From contig JBBSGI010000005.1 of the NCBI GenBank assembly GCA_038254365.1, forward strand, positions 29,655 through 93,654: 64,000 nucleotides of DNA, read 5' to 3'. Below the pieces are notes generated by a model. That model saw nothing but the letters and a program-made list of their open reading frames with translations, had not been told where the DNA came from and made no database searches. The translations under genes were made by a program, and so were the position numbers. Source of the stretch: JAWWPG01 sp038254365 (lineage in GTDB: Bacteria > Actinomycetota > Actinomycetes > Propionibacteriales > Nocardioidaceae). Position 1 is the stretch's first letter. Every line of letters starts with the position of its first letter. Of the stretch, positions 1 to 8,698 are shown one piece after another.

Positions 1-801
1 CATGGCGACCACGAAGGCCCCCGAGACGTAACCGCCGACGCCACGCAGGATCTCGTCGCCCAGGTGGGTGACCCGCTCGCGGCGGGAGGCGGGGGCCAGC
101 GAGTAGACGGCGCTCTTGATCTGGGGCAACGCCGAGAGGAAGTAGAGGGTCATGACCAGCACCAGGAATGCGTTGAGCAGACCGCTGAGGACCGCCAGGC
201 CCACGGTGAAGATGCTGCCGAACGCGCTCGTCGCGAGCGAGGGGTCCTGCAGCTTCTCGGTCACCTTGTCGATGACGCCGTACCTTGCGTCCAGGTCCCG
301 GATGGTGCCGTTCTGCCGGAGGGAGTCGAGCCACTGGGGACCATTGCTGATGATCTGGGCGATCTGGTCCCGGAGCACGGGCACCAGCGAGAAGACGAAC
401 AAGATGAGGACGGCGAGCACGCCGAGCGCCACCACGATGACCGCCCAGCGTCGGGTCACTCCGCGACGTTGCAGCCACTCGACCAACGGGTTGAGACCCA
501 CCGCGAGGAAGATCGAGACCAGGACGAGCACGATGACCGACCTCGCCTCGCGCACTGCGATGCCGAGTGCCAGCGCGAGCAGCACACCAAGGCCGGTCCA
601 GAAGCCCTTGTAGAAGGGCGAGTGGCGCGATATCGGTGGGCCTGGCACCCCGAACGGGTGCTCCTCGCTGTCCAACGCGGACTGGTACGACGAGGACCCG
701 GGGGAAGCGTCGAGGGGAGGGTCGCTGGTGGAGCTGTGCGGTGGATCAGCTTTCCCGGACAGACTCTCCAGCGGATGAGGAGTCTCCGCGGGCGCCGACA
801 T
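1..801 (-). CDS. AI-2E family transporter (3' end cut by window)
   Basis: A polytopic membrane protein read on the minus strand; 267 residues are visible and the C-terminus lies outside the window. After a Ser/Pro-rich cytoplasmic N-terminus of about 60 residues come the hydrophobic blocks and the loops typical of the AI-2E exporter-like family (PF01594), including the segment WAVIVVALGVLAVLILFVF and a long hydrophilic stretch before the next membrane segments, ending in a GGYVSG-type motif. The ATG at 801-799 is the first start after an in-frame TAG, which is also the stop codon of the upstream coiled-coil gene, so the two are 36 bp apart and probably cotranscribed. The substrate is unknown; the family name does not prove autoinducer transport. 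Confidence 0.85.
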   Translation of the reverse strand, partial: MSAPAETPHPLESLSGKADPPHSSTSDPPLDASPGSSSYQSALDSEEHPFGVPGPPISRHSPFYKGFWTGLGVLLALALGIAVREARSVIVLVLVSIFLAVGLNPLVEWLQRRGVTRRWAVIVVALGVLAVLILFVFSLVPVLRDQIAQIISNGPQWLDSLRQNGTIRDLDARYGVIDKVTEKLQDPSLATSAFGSIFTVGLAVLSGLLNAFLVLVMTLYFLSALPQIKSAVYSLAPASRRERVTHLGDEILRGVGGYVSGAFVVAM

Positions 802-837
802 GGGGTCAACCTTGGCACACCCGGACTCCAGGCACGG

Positions 838-2127
838 CTACTGCGGTCTCTCCGCGTCGCCCTCGCCGGGTGCCGCCTCCTGGTCGCTCGCGCCGGGGCC
901 TGCCACTTCCGTACTTTCGGCGCCGGCGGGGTCCGCCAAGTCCAGCATCGGCGGCTCGACCCCGGCGTCCGAGAACGACCTCAGCACGTCCTGGAGCTGA
1001 CCGAGCTGCGCGACGATGCCGTCGCGCCTGGCCTGGAGGACCTCGAGGTCGCGTTGGGTGGCGGCCTGCCGGCGTTCGGCGTCGGCCTCGGCGTTCCGTA
1101 CGATCTGCTCGGCCTGCTTGCGCGCAGCGGTAACCAGCTGCTCGGCCTGGCGGCGCGAGCGGGCGACCGTCTTCTCGCTCTCGGTGGTCGCCTGCTCGCG
1201 ATGCTTGGTTGCGGTGGAGATCGCCTCGCGCGCGCGCGCCTCCGCCCCGTTCGCCTGGGTCTCGGCCTCTTCGACCAGCCGACTCGTCTCGGCCAGGGCG
1301 AGCGAGTGGCGCTCCGCCGCCTCCTTGGTCAGGCGCTCCTTCTCGACGGCGAGCATGCGGCGGGCCTCCATGGTCTCCCGGTCCGCCGAGGCTCTGAGCT
1401 GCTCGGCCTCCCGCCGGGTCGTCGTCCGCAGCGCGTTCACCTCCTGCTGAGCCGCCAGCCGTAGCTGCTCGGCCTCCCGCTTGGCGGAGGCGACGATGTC
1501 TTGGGCCTCGGCCCGGGCCAGGGAGCGCTCTTGCTCGGCCTCGGCGAGCACCGACGTCCGCCGCTCGTCGATCTCCTGCATCTGTACGGTACGGATGTCC
1601 TCCGCCTCCTTCTCGGCGTCCGCCCGCAACGCGGCCGCCTCGGAGACGATGCGGGACCGCGACTCCTCCGCGGCCTGGTGGGCCCGGGAGCGTACGGCGT
1701 CGGCCTCCTCCTGGGCGAGCCGTAGCATGGCGGCCGCTCGACCACCGAGACCGGCGTACGTCGGGGTCTCCGACTCGGAAACCCGCTGCTCGAGCTCTTT
1801 GACCTGCGCCCGCAGGTGGCGGACCTCCTGCTGGGCGGCTCGGTCGGTCTGTGCCCGCTCCGACCGAGCGGCTTCCACCCGCGCGATGTAGGCGTCGACC
1901 GTGGCGCGGTCGTAGCCGCCGCGTCGGACGACACCGAAGGAGGGTTGCGCAGCCGGGGTCTCGACCCAGGGCCGCTGCGGCGACGTGGCCGACTCGTCGG
2001 CCGCGTCGCCGGGCGGGGAGTCGAAGATGGACAGTCGGGGATGCTCTGCTGGAGGCGGCTGTTCGCTCATCGGTGTCTGCAATCCCTCAGTCCTGGTCGC
2101 GGAGTCCCCGCGATGGTTGTCCGTCAT
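838..2127 (-). CDS. FilP/Scy-like DivIVA-domain coiled-coil protein
   Basis: A 429-residue protein. Residues 1-60 are Pro-rich and disordered. A DivIVA-type motif (FGVVRRGGYDRATVDAYI, about 64-81) follows, then a nearly unbroken Ala/Glu/Arg coiled coil from about 85 to 390 with recurring EAEQLR-type blocks, and an acidic tail. Members of this group, often mislabelled cellulose-binding proteins, include Streptomyces FilP, a filament-forming scaffold of the polar growth zone. The gene lies directly after ccr, as filP/scy lie beside mce, thiolase and meaB in Streptomyces. The ATG at 2127 is 2 bp after the ccr stop and suits translational coupling. A second ATG at 2070 is preceded by GAGGG at a long spacing and is an alternative start. 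Confidence 0.8.
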   Translation of the reverse strand: MTDNHRGDSATRTEGLQTPMSEQPPPAEHPRLSIFDSPPGDAADESATSPQRPWVETPAAQPSFGVVRRGGYDRATVDAYIARVEAARSERAQTDRAAQQEVRHLRAQVKELEQRVSESETPTYAGLGGRAAAMLRLAQEEADAVRSRAHQAAEESRSRIVSEAAALRADAEKEAEDIRTVQMQEIDERRTSVLAEAEQERSLARAEAQDIVASAKREAEQLRLAAQQEVNALRTTTRREAEQLRASADRETMEARRMLAVEKERLTKEAAERHSLALAETSRLVEEAETQANGAEARAREAISTATKHREQATTESEKTVARSRRQAEQLVTAARKQAEQIVRNAEADAERRQAATQRDLEVLQARRDGIVAQLGQLQDVLRSFSDAGVEPPMLDLADPAGAESTEVAGPGASDQEAAPGEGDAERPQ

Positions 2128-2129
2128 GG

Positions 2130-3467
2130 CTACACGCCGCTGAACCTGGTGATCGCGTCCAGATGGCGCTCCCGCAGCTCGCGGTCCCGGACCCCGAGGC
2201 CGACGTCGGGTGATAGGCAGAGTACTCCGACCTTGCCCTGATGCTGGTTCCTGTGCACCTCATAGGCGGCCTCTCCGGTGCTCTCCAGCGGGTGCGTCTT
2301 GCTCAGCGTCGGGTGGATGAGCCCACGGGCGATCAGCCGGTTGGCCTCCCAGGCCTCCCGGTAGTTCGCGAAGTGTGACCCGATGATCCGCTTGAGGTTC
2401 ATCCACAGGTAGCGGTTGTCGTACTCGTGCAGGTACCCCGAGGTCGATGCGCAGGTCACGATCGTGCCGCCGCGCCGCGCGACGAACGTCGAGGCGCCGA
2501 ACGTCTCGCGCCCAGGATGCTCGAAAACGATGTCCGGGTCGTCACCAAGGGTGAGCTCACGGATCCGAGCGCCGAAGCGACGCCACTCGCCCGAGTCCTG
2601 GGTGTGCTCATCGCTCCAGAAGTGGTAGTCCTCCGCTCGCCGGTCGATGATCAGCTCGGCGCCCATCGAGCGGCACAGCTCAGCCTTGTCGCAGGAAGAG
2701 ACGACGCACACCGGGAGCGCACCGCCGTTCAGCGCGAGCTGGGTCGCGTACGAACCGAGCCCACCCGAGGCGCCCCAGATCAGCACGGTGTCGCCCTGCT
2801 TCATGGCCGCTCCGTTGGATGACACGAGCTGGCGGTATGCCGTGGAGTTCACCAGTCCCGGACAGGCTGCCTCCTCCCAGGTGAGGTGCCGCGGCTTCGG
2901 CATCAGCTGGTTGGACTTCACCAGGGCGATCTGGGCCAGACCGCCGAAGTTCGTCTCGAAGCCCCAGATGCGCTGCTCCGGGTCAAGCATGGTGTCGTTG
3001 TGGCCGTCCGGACTCTCCAGCTCGACCGACAGACAGTGCGCGACCACCTCGTCGCCCGGCTGCCACGTGTGCACCCCCGCACCGGTCCTCAGGACCACGC
3101 CAGCGAGGTCCGAGCCGACGACGTGGTACGGCAGGTCGTGCCGCCTCGACACCGGCGAGAGCCTGCCGTACCGGCGCAGGAAGGTGAAGGTCGGCACCGG
3201 CTCGAAGATGCTCGTCCATACCGTGTTGTAGTTGATCGCCGACGCCATCACCGCGACCAGGGCCTCGCCGGGACCGAGCTCCGGCACCGCCACGTCGTCG
3301 AGGTGAAGGCTGCGGCGAGGGTCCTTGTCCGACGACTCGAGGTCGTCGAACATCTCGACCTCGTCGTCGTGGACGGTGACGGCCCGGTACGACTCCGGCA
3401 ACGGCAACTGCGCGAAGTCCTCGCCGGCAGTGTCACCAGCGAGGATCGCGCTCAGGATCTCCTGCAT
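2130..3467 (-). CDS. ccr: Crotonyl-CoA carboxylase/reductase
   Basis: A 445-residue medium-chain dehydrogenase/reductase that reductively carboxylates crotonyl-CoA to (2S)-ethylmalonyl-CoA using NADPH and CO2. The four residues described as the CO2 pocket of the Kitasatospora enzyme are all present at the same positions: Asn81, Phe170, Glu171 and His365. The NADPH-binding Rossmann motif GASGGLGSYATQLA lies at about 232-245. Full family length. It shares an apparent operon with the downstream FilP-like gene and stands next to mce, thiolase and meaB, so it probably serves butyryl/ethylmalonyl-CoA metabolism or extender-unit supply. The ethylmalonyl-CoA mutase expected for a complete ethylmalonyl-CoA pathway is not in the window. 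Confidence 0.96.
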   Translation of the reverse strand: MQEILSAILAGDTAGEDFAQLPLPESYRAVTVHDDEVEMFDDLESSDKDPRRSLHLDDVAVPELGPGEALVAVMASAINYNTVWTSIFEPVPTFTFLRRYGRLSPVSRRHDLPYHVVGSDLAGVVLRTGAGVHTWQPGDEVVAHCLSVELESPDGHNDTMLDPEQRIWGFETNFGGLAQIALVKSNQLMPKPRHLTWEEAACPGLVNSTAYRQLVSSNGAAMKQGDTVLIWGASGGLGSYATQLALNGGALPVCVVSSCDKAELCRSMGAELIIDRRAEDYHFWSDEHTQDSGEWRRFGARIRELTLGDDPDIVFEHPGRETFGASTFVARRGGTIVTCASTSGYLHEYDNRYLWMNLKRIIGSHFANYREAWEANRLIARGLIHPTLSKTHPLESTGEAAYEVHRNQHQGKVGVLCLSPDVGLGVRDRELRERHLDAITRFSGV

Positions 3468-3510
3468 GGCGGCGATGGCTGCCCCTTGACGTCGGTCCGA
3501 TGTGGCGAGC

Positions 3511-3972
3511 CTAGCGGTCCAAAAGCGTGCGCTCGGCCGGCTCTACGAGCTCGACCAGGACTCCGCCGGCATCCTGGGGATGGATGAAGTTGATCCGGCT
3601 GTCCGCGGTCCCGCGGCGCGCCTCGTCGTACAGGAGCCGCATCCCGTGGGACCGCGCGGCCGTCATGGCGTCGTCGATGCTGACCACTCGGTAGGCCACC
3701 TGCTGGACGCCCGGTCCCTTCCGCTCGAGGAACTTGGCGATCGCCGAGTCCGGACCGAGAGGGGCCAGCAGCTGGAGGCGGGCTCCGGTGTCACCCACCG
3801 CGAGCATCGCCTCACGCACACCTTGCTCCTCGTTGACCTCCTGGTGCCCGGCTCGGAAGCCAAAGCTCTCGGCATAGAAGGAGATCGCCTCGTCGAGATC
3901 CGGTACGGCGATGCCGACGTGGTCGATGGAAGTGATCAGCCCGGCGGGGAACACGCTTCCATCGTGGCGCAT
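3511..3972 (-). CDS. mce: Methylmalonyl-CoA epimerase
   Basis: A 153-residue single-domain vicinal-oxygen-chelate protein that interconverts the 2R and 2S epimers of methylmalonyl-CoA (and probably ethylmalonyl-CoA), linking carboxylases to B12-dependent mutases. Metal-ligand candidates are His18 (SIDHVGIAVPDLD), Gln67 (ARLQLLAP) and Glu141 (GVLVELVEP). The third ligand, His in the Propionibacterium enzyme, is in a Gln-Gln pair here (GVQQVAYRV, 89-97), a form I believe is common in actinobacteria. The open frame runs upstream across the divergent promoter region, but homology begins only near residue 13, so the ATG at 3972 is chosen; a GTG at 3954 is also possible. Transcribed away from the thiolase gene. 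Confidence 0.9.
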   Translation of the reverse strand: MRHDGSVFPAGLITSIDHVGIAVPDLDEAISFYAESFGFRAGHQEVNEEQGVREAMLAVGDTGARLQLLAPLGPDSAIAKFLERKGPGVQQVAYRVVSIDDAMTAARSHGMRLLYDEARRGTADSRINFIHPQDAGGVLVELVEPAERTLLDR

Positions 3973-4111
3973 GACGAGACGTCGCGCCAACGTCCTGTGA
4001 CGCGCCCGACAGTCCAGCAGCGCCCCACGGCTTCGCCCGTGCAGAGCGCCCTGGGTATCGTTCACCGCGAGGAAGAACCGCGGCAGAAGCACGTGGACTG
4101 GAGGAATCGTG
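3973..4111. promoter_or_regulatory. Divergent promoter region mce / thiolase
   Basis: A 139-bp gap between the divergent starts of mce and the thiolase gene. It must hold promoters for both directions. A good Shine-Dalgarno (GGAGGA, 4100-4105) lies 6 nt before the thiolase ATG at 4112. I see no long palindrome and no convincing -35/-10 pair. Confidence 0.5.
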
Positions 4112-5302
4112 ATGGCTGGATCTGTGATCGTCGCGGGGGTGCGCACCCCGATCGGTCGGCTGCTCGGTGGTCTGAAAGACCTGTCGGCGACCGATCTCGG
4201 GGGGGTGGCGATCAAGGGGGCCCTCGAGCGGGCCGGCGTGAGTGCCGACCAGGTCGACTACGTCATCATGGGCCAGGTACTACAGGCCGGCGCCGGACAG
4301 ATCCCGGCCCGTCAGGCGGCGGTCAAGGGCGGCATCTCGATGAGCGTCCCGGCGTTGACCGTCAACAAGGTGTGTCTCTCGGGCATCAACGCGATCACCC
4401 TGGCTGACCAGCTGATTCGCGCGGGTGAATGCGTCGTCGTCGTCGCCGGCGGCATGGAGTCGATGACCAACGCCCCGCACTTGATGACGAAGTCGCGCGA
4501 GGGCTACAAGTACGGCGACGTGACGGTTCGCGACCACATGGCTTACGACGGCCTGTGGGACGTCTTCACGGATCAGGCCATGGGCGGGCTCACCGAGGCC
4601 CGTAACTCCTCCGGCGAAGGCCTCAGCCGGGAGGAGCAGGATGCCTTCTCCGCGCGGTCGCACCAGCTGGCGGCGGCGGCGTGGAAGAACGGCGTCTTCG
4701 TTGATGAGGTCGTGCCCGTGGAGATCCCCCAGCGCCGCGGTGACCCGGTCGTGGTGAGCGAGGACGAAGGCGTCCGAGCAGACACGACGACGGAGTCGCT
4801 CGCCAAGCTACGGCCCGCCTTCGCCAAGGACGGCACGATCACCGCAGGCTCGTCGTCGCAGATCTCCGACGGTGCGTGCGCCGTCGTGGTCATGAGCAAG
4901 TCCAAGGCCGAGGAGCTCGAGCTGAGCTGGCTGGCCGAGATCGGTGCGTCCGGCCAGGTGGCCGGACCGGACTCGACCCTCCAGTCGCAGCCGGTCAACG
5001 CCATCACGGCCGCGTGCGCGAAGGAGGGGATCTCCCCCTCGGATCTGGAGCTGATCGAGATCAACGAGGCGTTCGCGGCGGTTGGCATCTCCAGCCTCCG
5101 CGAGCTCGGCGTGTCCGAGGACCTGGTCAACGTCAACGGTGGCGCGATCGCCCTCGGTCACCCGATCGGGATGTCCGGTGCGCGGATCGTCCTGCACCTC
5201 GCGCTCGAGCTGCGGCGCCGCGGCGGCGGTGTCGGGGTGGCGGCGCTCTGCGGCGGCGGTGGGCAAGGTGATGCGCTCATCGTCCGCGTCCCGAAGGCGT
5301 GA
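4112..5302 (+). CDS. Acetyl-CoA acetyltransferase (thiolase)
   Basis: A 396-residue type II thiolase condensing two acetyl-CoA to acetoacetyl-CoA or cleaving 3-ketoacyl-CoA. The acyl-accepting nucleophile is Cys88 (VNKVCLSG). The other active-site blocks are INEAFAA, GGAIALGHPIGMSGAR with the catalytic His, and CGGGGQG with the second Cys near residue 381. Length is normal. GTG at 4109 directly precedes ATG at 4112; the ATG is preferred because GGAGGA lies 6 nt upstream of it. The stop overlaps the meaB start by 4 bp, so the two are translationally coupled. With ccr it could feed acetoacetyl-CoA towards crotonyl-CoA. Confidence 0.95.
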   Translation: MAGSVIVAGVRTPIGRLLGGLKDLSATDLGGVAIKGALERAGVSADQVDYVIMGQVLQAGAGQIPARQAAVKGGISMSVPALTVNKVCLSGINAITLADQLIRAGECVVVVAGGMESMTNAPHLMTKSREGYKYGDVTVRDHMAYDGLWDVFTDQAMGGLTEARNSSGEGLSREEQDAFSARSHQLAAAAWKNGVFVDEVVPVEIPQRRGDPVVVSEDEGVRADTTTESLAKLRPAFAKDGTITAGSSSQISDGACAVVVMSKSKAEELELSWLAEIGASGQVAGPDSTLQSQPVNAITAACAKEGISPSDLELIEINEAFAAVGISSLRELGVSEDLVNVNGGAIALGHPIGMSGARIVLHLALELRRRGGGVGVAALCGGGGQGDALIVRVPKA

Positions 5303-6291
5303 CGGACCCGGCCGCTCGCCCACGCCGCATCGGCCGAAGGACAGGCGCCCAGGCCTCGGTGAGCGACCTGGTCGATCAGGCCCGCGCCGGCGACCCGCGG
5401 GCGGTCGCTCGCCTCATCTCCCTGGTGGAGGACGCCTCACCGCTGCTCCGCGAAGTGGCGGAGCGGCTGGCGCCACACACCGGTCATGCCCAGATCATCG
5501 GCATCACCGGCTCGCCGGGAGTGGGCAAGTCGACCACTACGTCTGCGCTGGTGACCGCCTTCCGGGACCAGGACCGGCGGGTGGGAGTCCTTGCAGTCGA
5601 CCCCTCGTCGCCGTTCTCCGGAGGAGCTCTCCTCGGGGATCGGGTACGGATGCAGAGCCACGCCACGGACGGCCAGGTGTTCATCCGGTCGATGGCCACC
5701 CGGGGCCGACTCGGTGGGCTCGCCTTCGCCACGCCGCAGGCGCTGCGCGTACTCGACGCGGCCGGCTGTGAGGTCATCATCGTGGAGACCGTCGGAGTGG
5801 GGCAGTCCGAGGTGGAGATCGCTGGCCAGGCCGACACCACCTTGGTCTTGCTCGCCCCGGGGATGGGTGACGGGATCCAGGCGGCGAAGGCCGGCATCCT
5901 CGAGATCGGCGACATCTACGTCGTCAACAAGTCGGACCGGGACGGCGCCCACGAGGTCGTCCGTGACCTCCGGTCGGTGCTCAGCCTGGGCGCCGTTGAG
6001 GGCGCCTGGCGCCCGCCGATTGTCAGTACGGTGGCTCAGTCAGGGGAGGGCATCGACAAGCTGATGGTCGCCATCGAGAAGCACTGGGCCTCCCTCGAGG
6101 CCTCCGGTGAGCTGTCCCGGCGCCGGACCGACCGGGCTCGCGACGAGATCGAGGCGATCGCGCTCGGCGCGCTGCGTGAGCGCTTCGGCGACGTGCACGG
6201 CCACGGCGCGCTCGACTCCCTCGCCGAGCAGGTCGTCTCCGGCGCCTCCGACCCCTACGCAGCCGCCGACTCGCTGCTGGCTGCGCTATGA
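5299..6291 (+). CDS. meaB: MeaB/ArgK-type G3E GTPase (mutase chaperone)
   Basis: A 330-residue P-loop GTPase of the MeaB/ArgK group, which gates loading of adenosylcobalamin onto methylmalonyl-CoA mutase-family enzymes and protects them from inactivation. Visible motifs are Walker A GSPGVGKS (71-78), the DPSSPFSGGALLGDR switch region, ETVGVGQSE (Walker B/switch II) and the NKSD specificity motif. Start GTG at 5299 overlaps the thiolase stop (GTGA). The likely clients are the mutase large subunit at 16.75 kb and other mutases outside the window. No mutase adjoins it directly. Confidence 0.95.
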   Translation: MTDPAARPRRIGRRTGAQASVSDLVDQARAGDPRAVARLISLVEDASPLLREVAERLAPHTGHAQIIGITGSPGVGKSTTTSALVTAFRDQDRRVGVLAVDPSSPFSGGALLGDRVRMQSHATDGQVFIRSMATRGRLGGLAFATPQALRVLDAAGCEVIIVETVGVGQSEVEIAGQADTTLVLLAPGMGDGIQAAKAGILEIGDIYVVNKSDRDGAHEVVRDLRSVLSLGAVEGAWRPPIVSTVAQSGEGIDKLMVAIEKHWASLEASGELSRRRTDRARDEIEAIALGALRERFGDVHGHGALDSLAEQVVSGASDPYAAADSLLAAL

Positions 6292-6364
6292 ATAGCTCCG
6301 GACACCGGTAAACCGATCCCGACTGCCGCGGGTAGTAGTAGCTGGAGGCCCGGAGGAGGTTGGT

Positions 6365-6874
6365 GTGAGTCGGGAGACCGATGGGGAGTTCGAGGAGTTC
6401 TTCAGCTCTCGCGCGCGAAGCCTGCGACGTACCGCCTACGTGTTGTGCGGCGACTGGGGCGTGGCCGAGGAGCTCACCCAGATCACCCTCGTCAAGGTCT
6501 ATGCCCAGTGGCCGCGGCTGCGTAGGGACGGGGCGGACGCGTACGCGCGCCGTGTCCTGGTCAACTCGTCGGCCACCCGGTGGCGAAAGCTCCGGCATGA
6601 GCGCCTTGTCGAGCTCGTTCCGGACCGCTCGACGCCGACCGGTTGCCGTGATGACCACTTGGTGCTGGCGGCCGCACTGGCCGAGCTCCCGACGCAGCAA
6701 CGGGCGGTGATAGCCCTGCGCTTCATGGAGGACCTGTCCGTCGGGGAGGTCGCTGGCCTGTTCGGGATCGCCGAGGGGACGGTCAAGAGCCACACATCGC
6801 GGGCCACTCAGACGCTGCGCGTCGCACTCGCGGAGCCGGCCAACCAGGAGGAGAGTCATGACTTTCGACGTTGA
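6365..6874 (+). CDS. SigE-family ECF RNA polymerase sigma factor
   Basis: A 169-residue sigma-70 family protein containing only region 2 (about 8-75, with LRRTAYVLCGDWGVAEELTQ) and region 4 (about 105-155, with LPTQQRAVIALRFMEDLS and the helix-turn-helix VAGLFGIAEGTVKSH). This matches the short SigE-family ECF group common in high-GC actinobacteria. Start GTG at 6365 follows a strong GGAGGAGG. The gene overlaps the downstream membrane protein by 17 bp, the usual arrangement for a sigma factor and its regulator. The 73-bp leader carries a small inverted repeat (CGGT-AA-ACCG, 6307-6316) of unknown meaning. Confidence 0.93.
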   Translation: MSRETDGEFEEFFSSRARSLRRTAYVLCGDWGVAEELTQITLVKVYAQWPRLRRDGADAYARRVLVNSSATRWRKLRHERLVELVPDRSTPTGCRDDHLVLAAALAELPTQQRAVIALRFMEDLSVGEVAGLFGIAEGTVKSHTSRATQTLRVALAEPANQEESHDFRR

Positions 6875-7643
6875 CGTTCAGCAGAGGATCACCGACCTGG
6901 TGCGCTCCACCGAGCCACCCGCCACCGCCTCGAGCGGTGACGTCATCCGCCACGGGAGGAGACTTCGCAGAAGGAGGCAGGTGGTTGTCGGAGTCGGTGG
7001 GCTGGCTTGCGTTGCCGCCGTCGGGGTGCTGTCGGTGAACCTGCTCGACCCCGGCGCGCCAGCGGTCCAACATGAGCAGAATCTTGCCGCCGCGCACCAC
7101 GGTGCACCCCCGGTACGGCAGGCCCAAGCGCTCGACGCCGCCGAGACGGCCGCGCTGATCGAGTCCCGCGTGCGCGCGGACCTCCCGGACGGCTCGACGC
7201 TTGTCACCCAGGACATCTACGGCAGCGACTGGAACCACGACGTCGCCTTGCCACCGGACCAGCAGCAGAACGCCACCGACTGGGTCGCGATGTTCACGGT
7301 TCAGCCGTCGGCAGTGCGGCTGACCGTCGACGTGGGGTTCCGACCGGTCCAGGACCGCGGTCCGACCGGCGTGGACTGCCAGATCTCCCCGGACTGCTTC
7401 TACGAGACACAGGCCGATGGATCGGTCATCGTCGGCAGCCAGTGGACCTACGACAATACGAGTGTGCGGTCGGTGGGACGGTACGACCCTCAAGGGCGGA
7501 TCACCTCGGTCAGCGTCCCGAACTCGGGCGGCGGCGTGGACTCCCCGCTGTTCCCCTACACCGTTGATGAGCTGAAGGCGCTGGTCAACGACCCGCAGCT
7601 GGTCATCCCGGAGCCACAGGTCTGGCCGCCGTACAACGGATAG
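6858..7643 (+). CDS. Membrane-anchored partner of the ECF sigma factor (putative anti-sigma)
   Basis: A 261-residue protein with a short cytoplasmic N-terminus, a basic RRLRRRR patch, one transmembrane helix at about 41-61 and a roughly 200-residue extracytoplasmic domain with a Cys pair (DCQISPDC). I do not recognise a named domain in the outer part. The topology and the 17-bp overlap with the sigma gene suggest it binds or senses for the sigma factor, but no zinc-binding anti-sigma motif (HxxxCxxC) is present, so this role is inferred from context. AGGAGGAG lies just before the ATG. A strong hairpin follows the stop. Confidence 0.7.
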   Translation: MTFDVDVQQRITDLVRSTEPPATASSGDVIRHGRRLRRRRQVVVGVGGLACVAAVGVLSVNLLDPGAPAVQHEQNLAAAHHGAPPVRQAQALDAAETAALIESRVRADLPDGSTLVTQDIYGSDWNHDVALPPDQQQNATDWVAMFTVQPSAVRLTVDVGFRPVQDRGPTGVDCQISPDCFYETQADGSVIVGSQWTYDNTSVRSVGRYDPQGRITSVSVPNSGGGVDSPLFPYTVDELKALVNDPQLVIPEPQVWPPYNG

Positions 7644-7654
7644 GGTCGAACCGA

Positions 7655-7691
7655 GCCGGCTCCGCATCGATTGGGTAACGACGGAGCCGGC
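7655..7691 (+). terminator. Hairpin after sigma/partner operon
   Basis: A perfect 10-bp inverted repeat, GCCGGCTCCG (7655-7664) and CGGAGCCGGC (7682-7691), separated by a 17-nt loop. It starts 11 bp after the stop codon and has no T-run, as is common for actinobacterial hairpin terminators. Confidence 0.7.
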
Positions 7692-7771
7692 ACCCGGGCT
7701 AGGGCGTTGTCTGTCCCGGCGCGAGGCGGTTGACTGCGCTGTGGCGTGACGACCGGGAAGCGGGGCTGGCG

Positions 7772-8698
7772 ATGACTCCTGCGGGGGATCGGCTCGGCAC
7801 GACCGTGGTGCCGCCCTCGGCGCCGCAGTCCGCGAGCGACGCGGGCATCGGGGTGAGGTGCGAGGGGGTGGTGCACCTCTACAAGACGTTCGAGGGTCAC
7901 GACGTGGTCGCGCTGCAGGGCGTCGACCTCGTCGTGCAACCCGGTGAGCGGGTGGCGTTCCTCGGACCTTCCGGATCGGGCAAGTCGACCCTGCTGACCC
8001 TCTTCGGCGGCATCCAGCGCCCGTCGGCCGGCCGGATCTTCCTCGGAGATGTCGAGGTCTCCCGACTGAGCGAGCGTCAGCTGACCAAGGTCCGTGCCTC
8101 CCGGGTGAGCACGATGCTCCAGGGCGCGGGCCGCAACCTGCTGCCCTACGCCACCGCCCGGCAGAACCTCGGTTTCGCCCAGCTCGCGAGCCGTTCGAAC
8201 GGGGGGCGTCCCGCGATGTCGGACGCCGAGCTGTTCGCCCGGGTCGGGCTCACCGAGCAGACGGACCAGGTGGTGGCGACCCTCTCGGGGGGCCAGCGCC
8301 AGCGGCTGGCGCTGGCGTGTGCCGTCACGTCGTCCCCGGCCCTCCTGCTGGCGGACGAGCCGACCAGCCAGCTCAGTCACGAGGACCGCGACCACATGCT
8401 CGAGCTCATCCACGCGCTCGGTGACGAGTTCGGCACCACCATCCTCGTCGTGACCCACCAGCCGGAGGTGGCCGCCACGTTCCCGCGCACGGTGACCATG
8501 CGCGGCGGCCGGGTCGGCTCCGAAGGGCGCGACGGTGCCGAGTACGTCGTGGTCGGCGCGGACGGGGTGGTGCACCTGCCGGCACACGTGGCGAGGGAGT
8601 GGCCGCCGGGGACCCTGGTGCGGATCGAGCCGGAGACCCGCGAGCGACTCGTCCTGAGCCGGCCGACCGCGGTCGTGGCCGACGAGGACACGCCATGA
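7772..8698 (+). CDS. ABC transporter ATP-binding protein (MacB/LolD type)
   Basis: A cytoplasmic ABC ATPase of 308 residues from the ATG at 7772. It has Walker A GPSGSGKS (66-73), signature LSGGQRQR, Walker B ALLLADEP and H-loop VVTHQ. The Q-loop region is slightly unusual (STMLQGAGRNLLPY). A C-terminal extension of about 50 residues follows the nucleotide-binding domain. The frame is open further upstream and a TTG at 7730 could be used, but its putative Shine-Dalgarno is only 3 nt away. It overlaps the next ATPase by 4 bp (ATGA). Together with the two FtsX-like permeases it forms a mechanotransmission-type transporter whose substrate is not evident. Confidence 0.88.
   Translation: MTPAGDRLGTTVVPPSAPQSASDAGIGVRCEGVVHLYKTFEGHDVVALQGVDLVVQPGERVAFLGPSGSGKSTLLTLFGGIQRPSAGRIFLGDVEVSRLSERQLTKVRASRVSTMLQGAGRNLLPYATARQNLGFAQLASRSNGGRPAMSDAELFARVGLTEQTDQVVATLSGGQRQRLALACAVTSSPALLLADEPTSQLSHEDRDHMLELIHALGDEFGTTILVVTHQPEVAATFPRTVTMRGGRVGSEGRDGAEYVVVGADGVVHLPAHVAREWPPGTLVRIEPETRERLVLSRPTAVVADEDTP

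Noticed and set aside
64..1464. 466-codon plus-strand open frame
   Set aside because: Antisense to the AI-2E permease and coiled-coil genes; low-complexity Arg/Gly/Leu composition typical of GC-rich shadow frames.
7730..7771. TTG start for the first ABC ATPase
   Set aside because: Possible but the GAGG is only 3 nt away and the added residues show no family similarity; kept only as an alternative.
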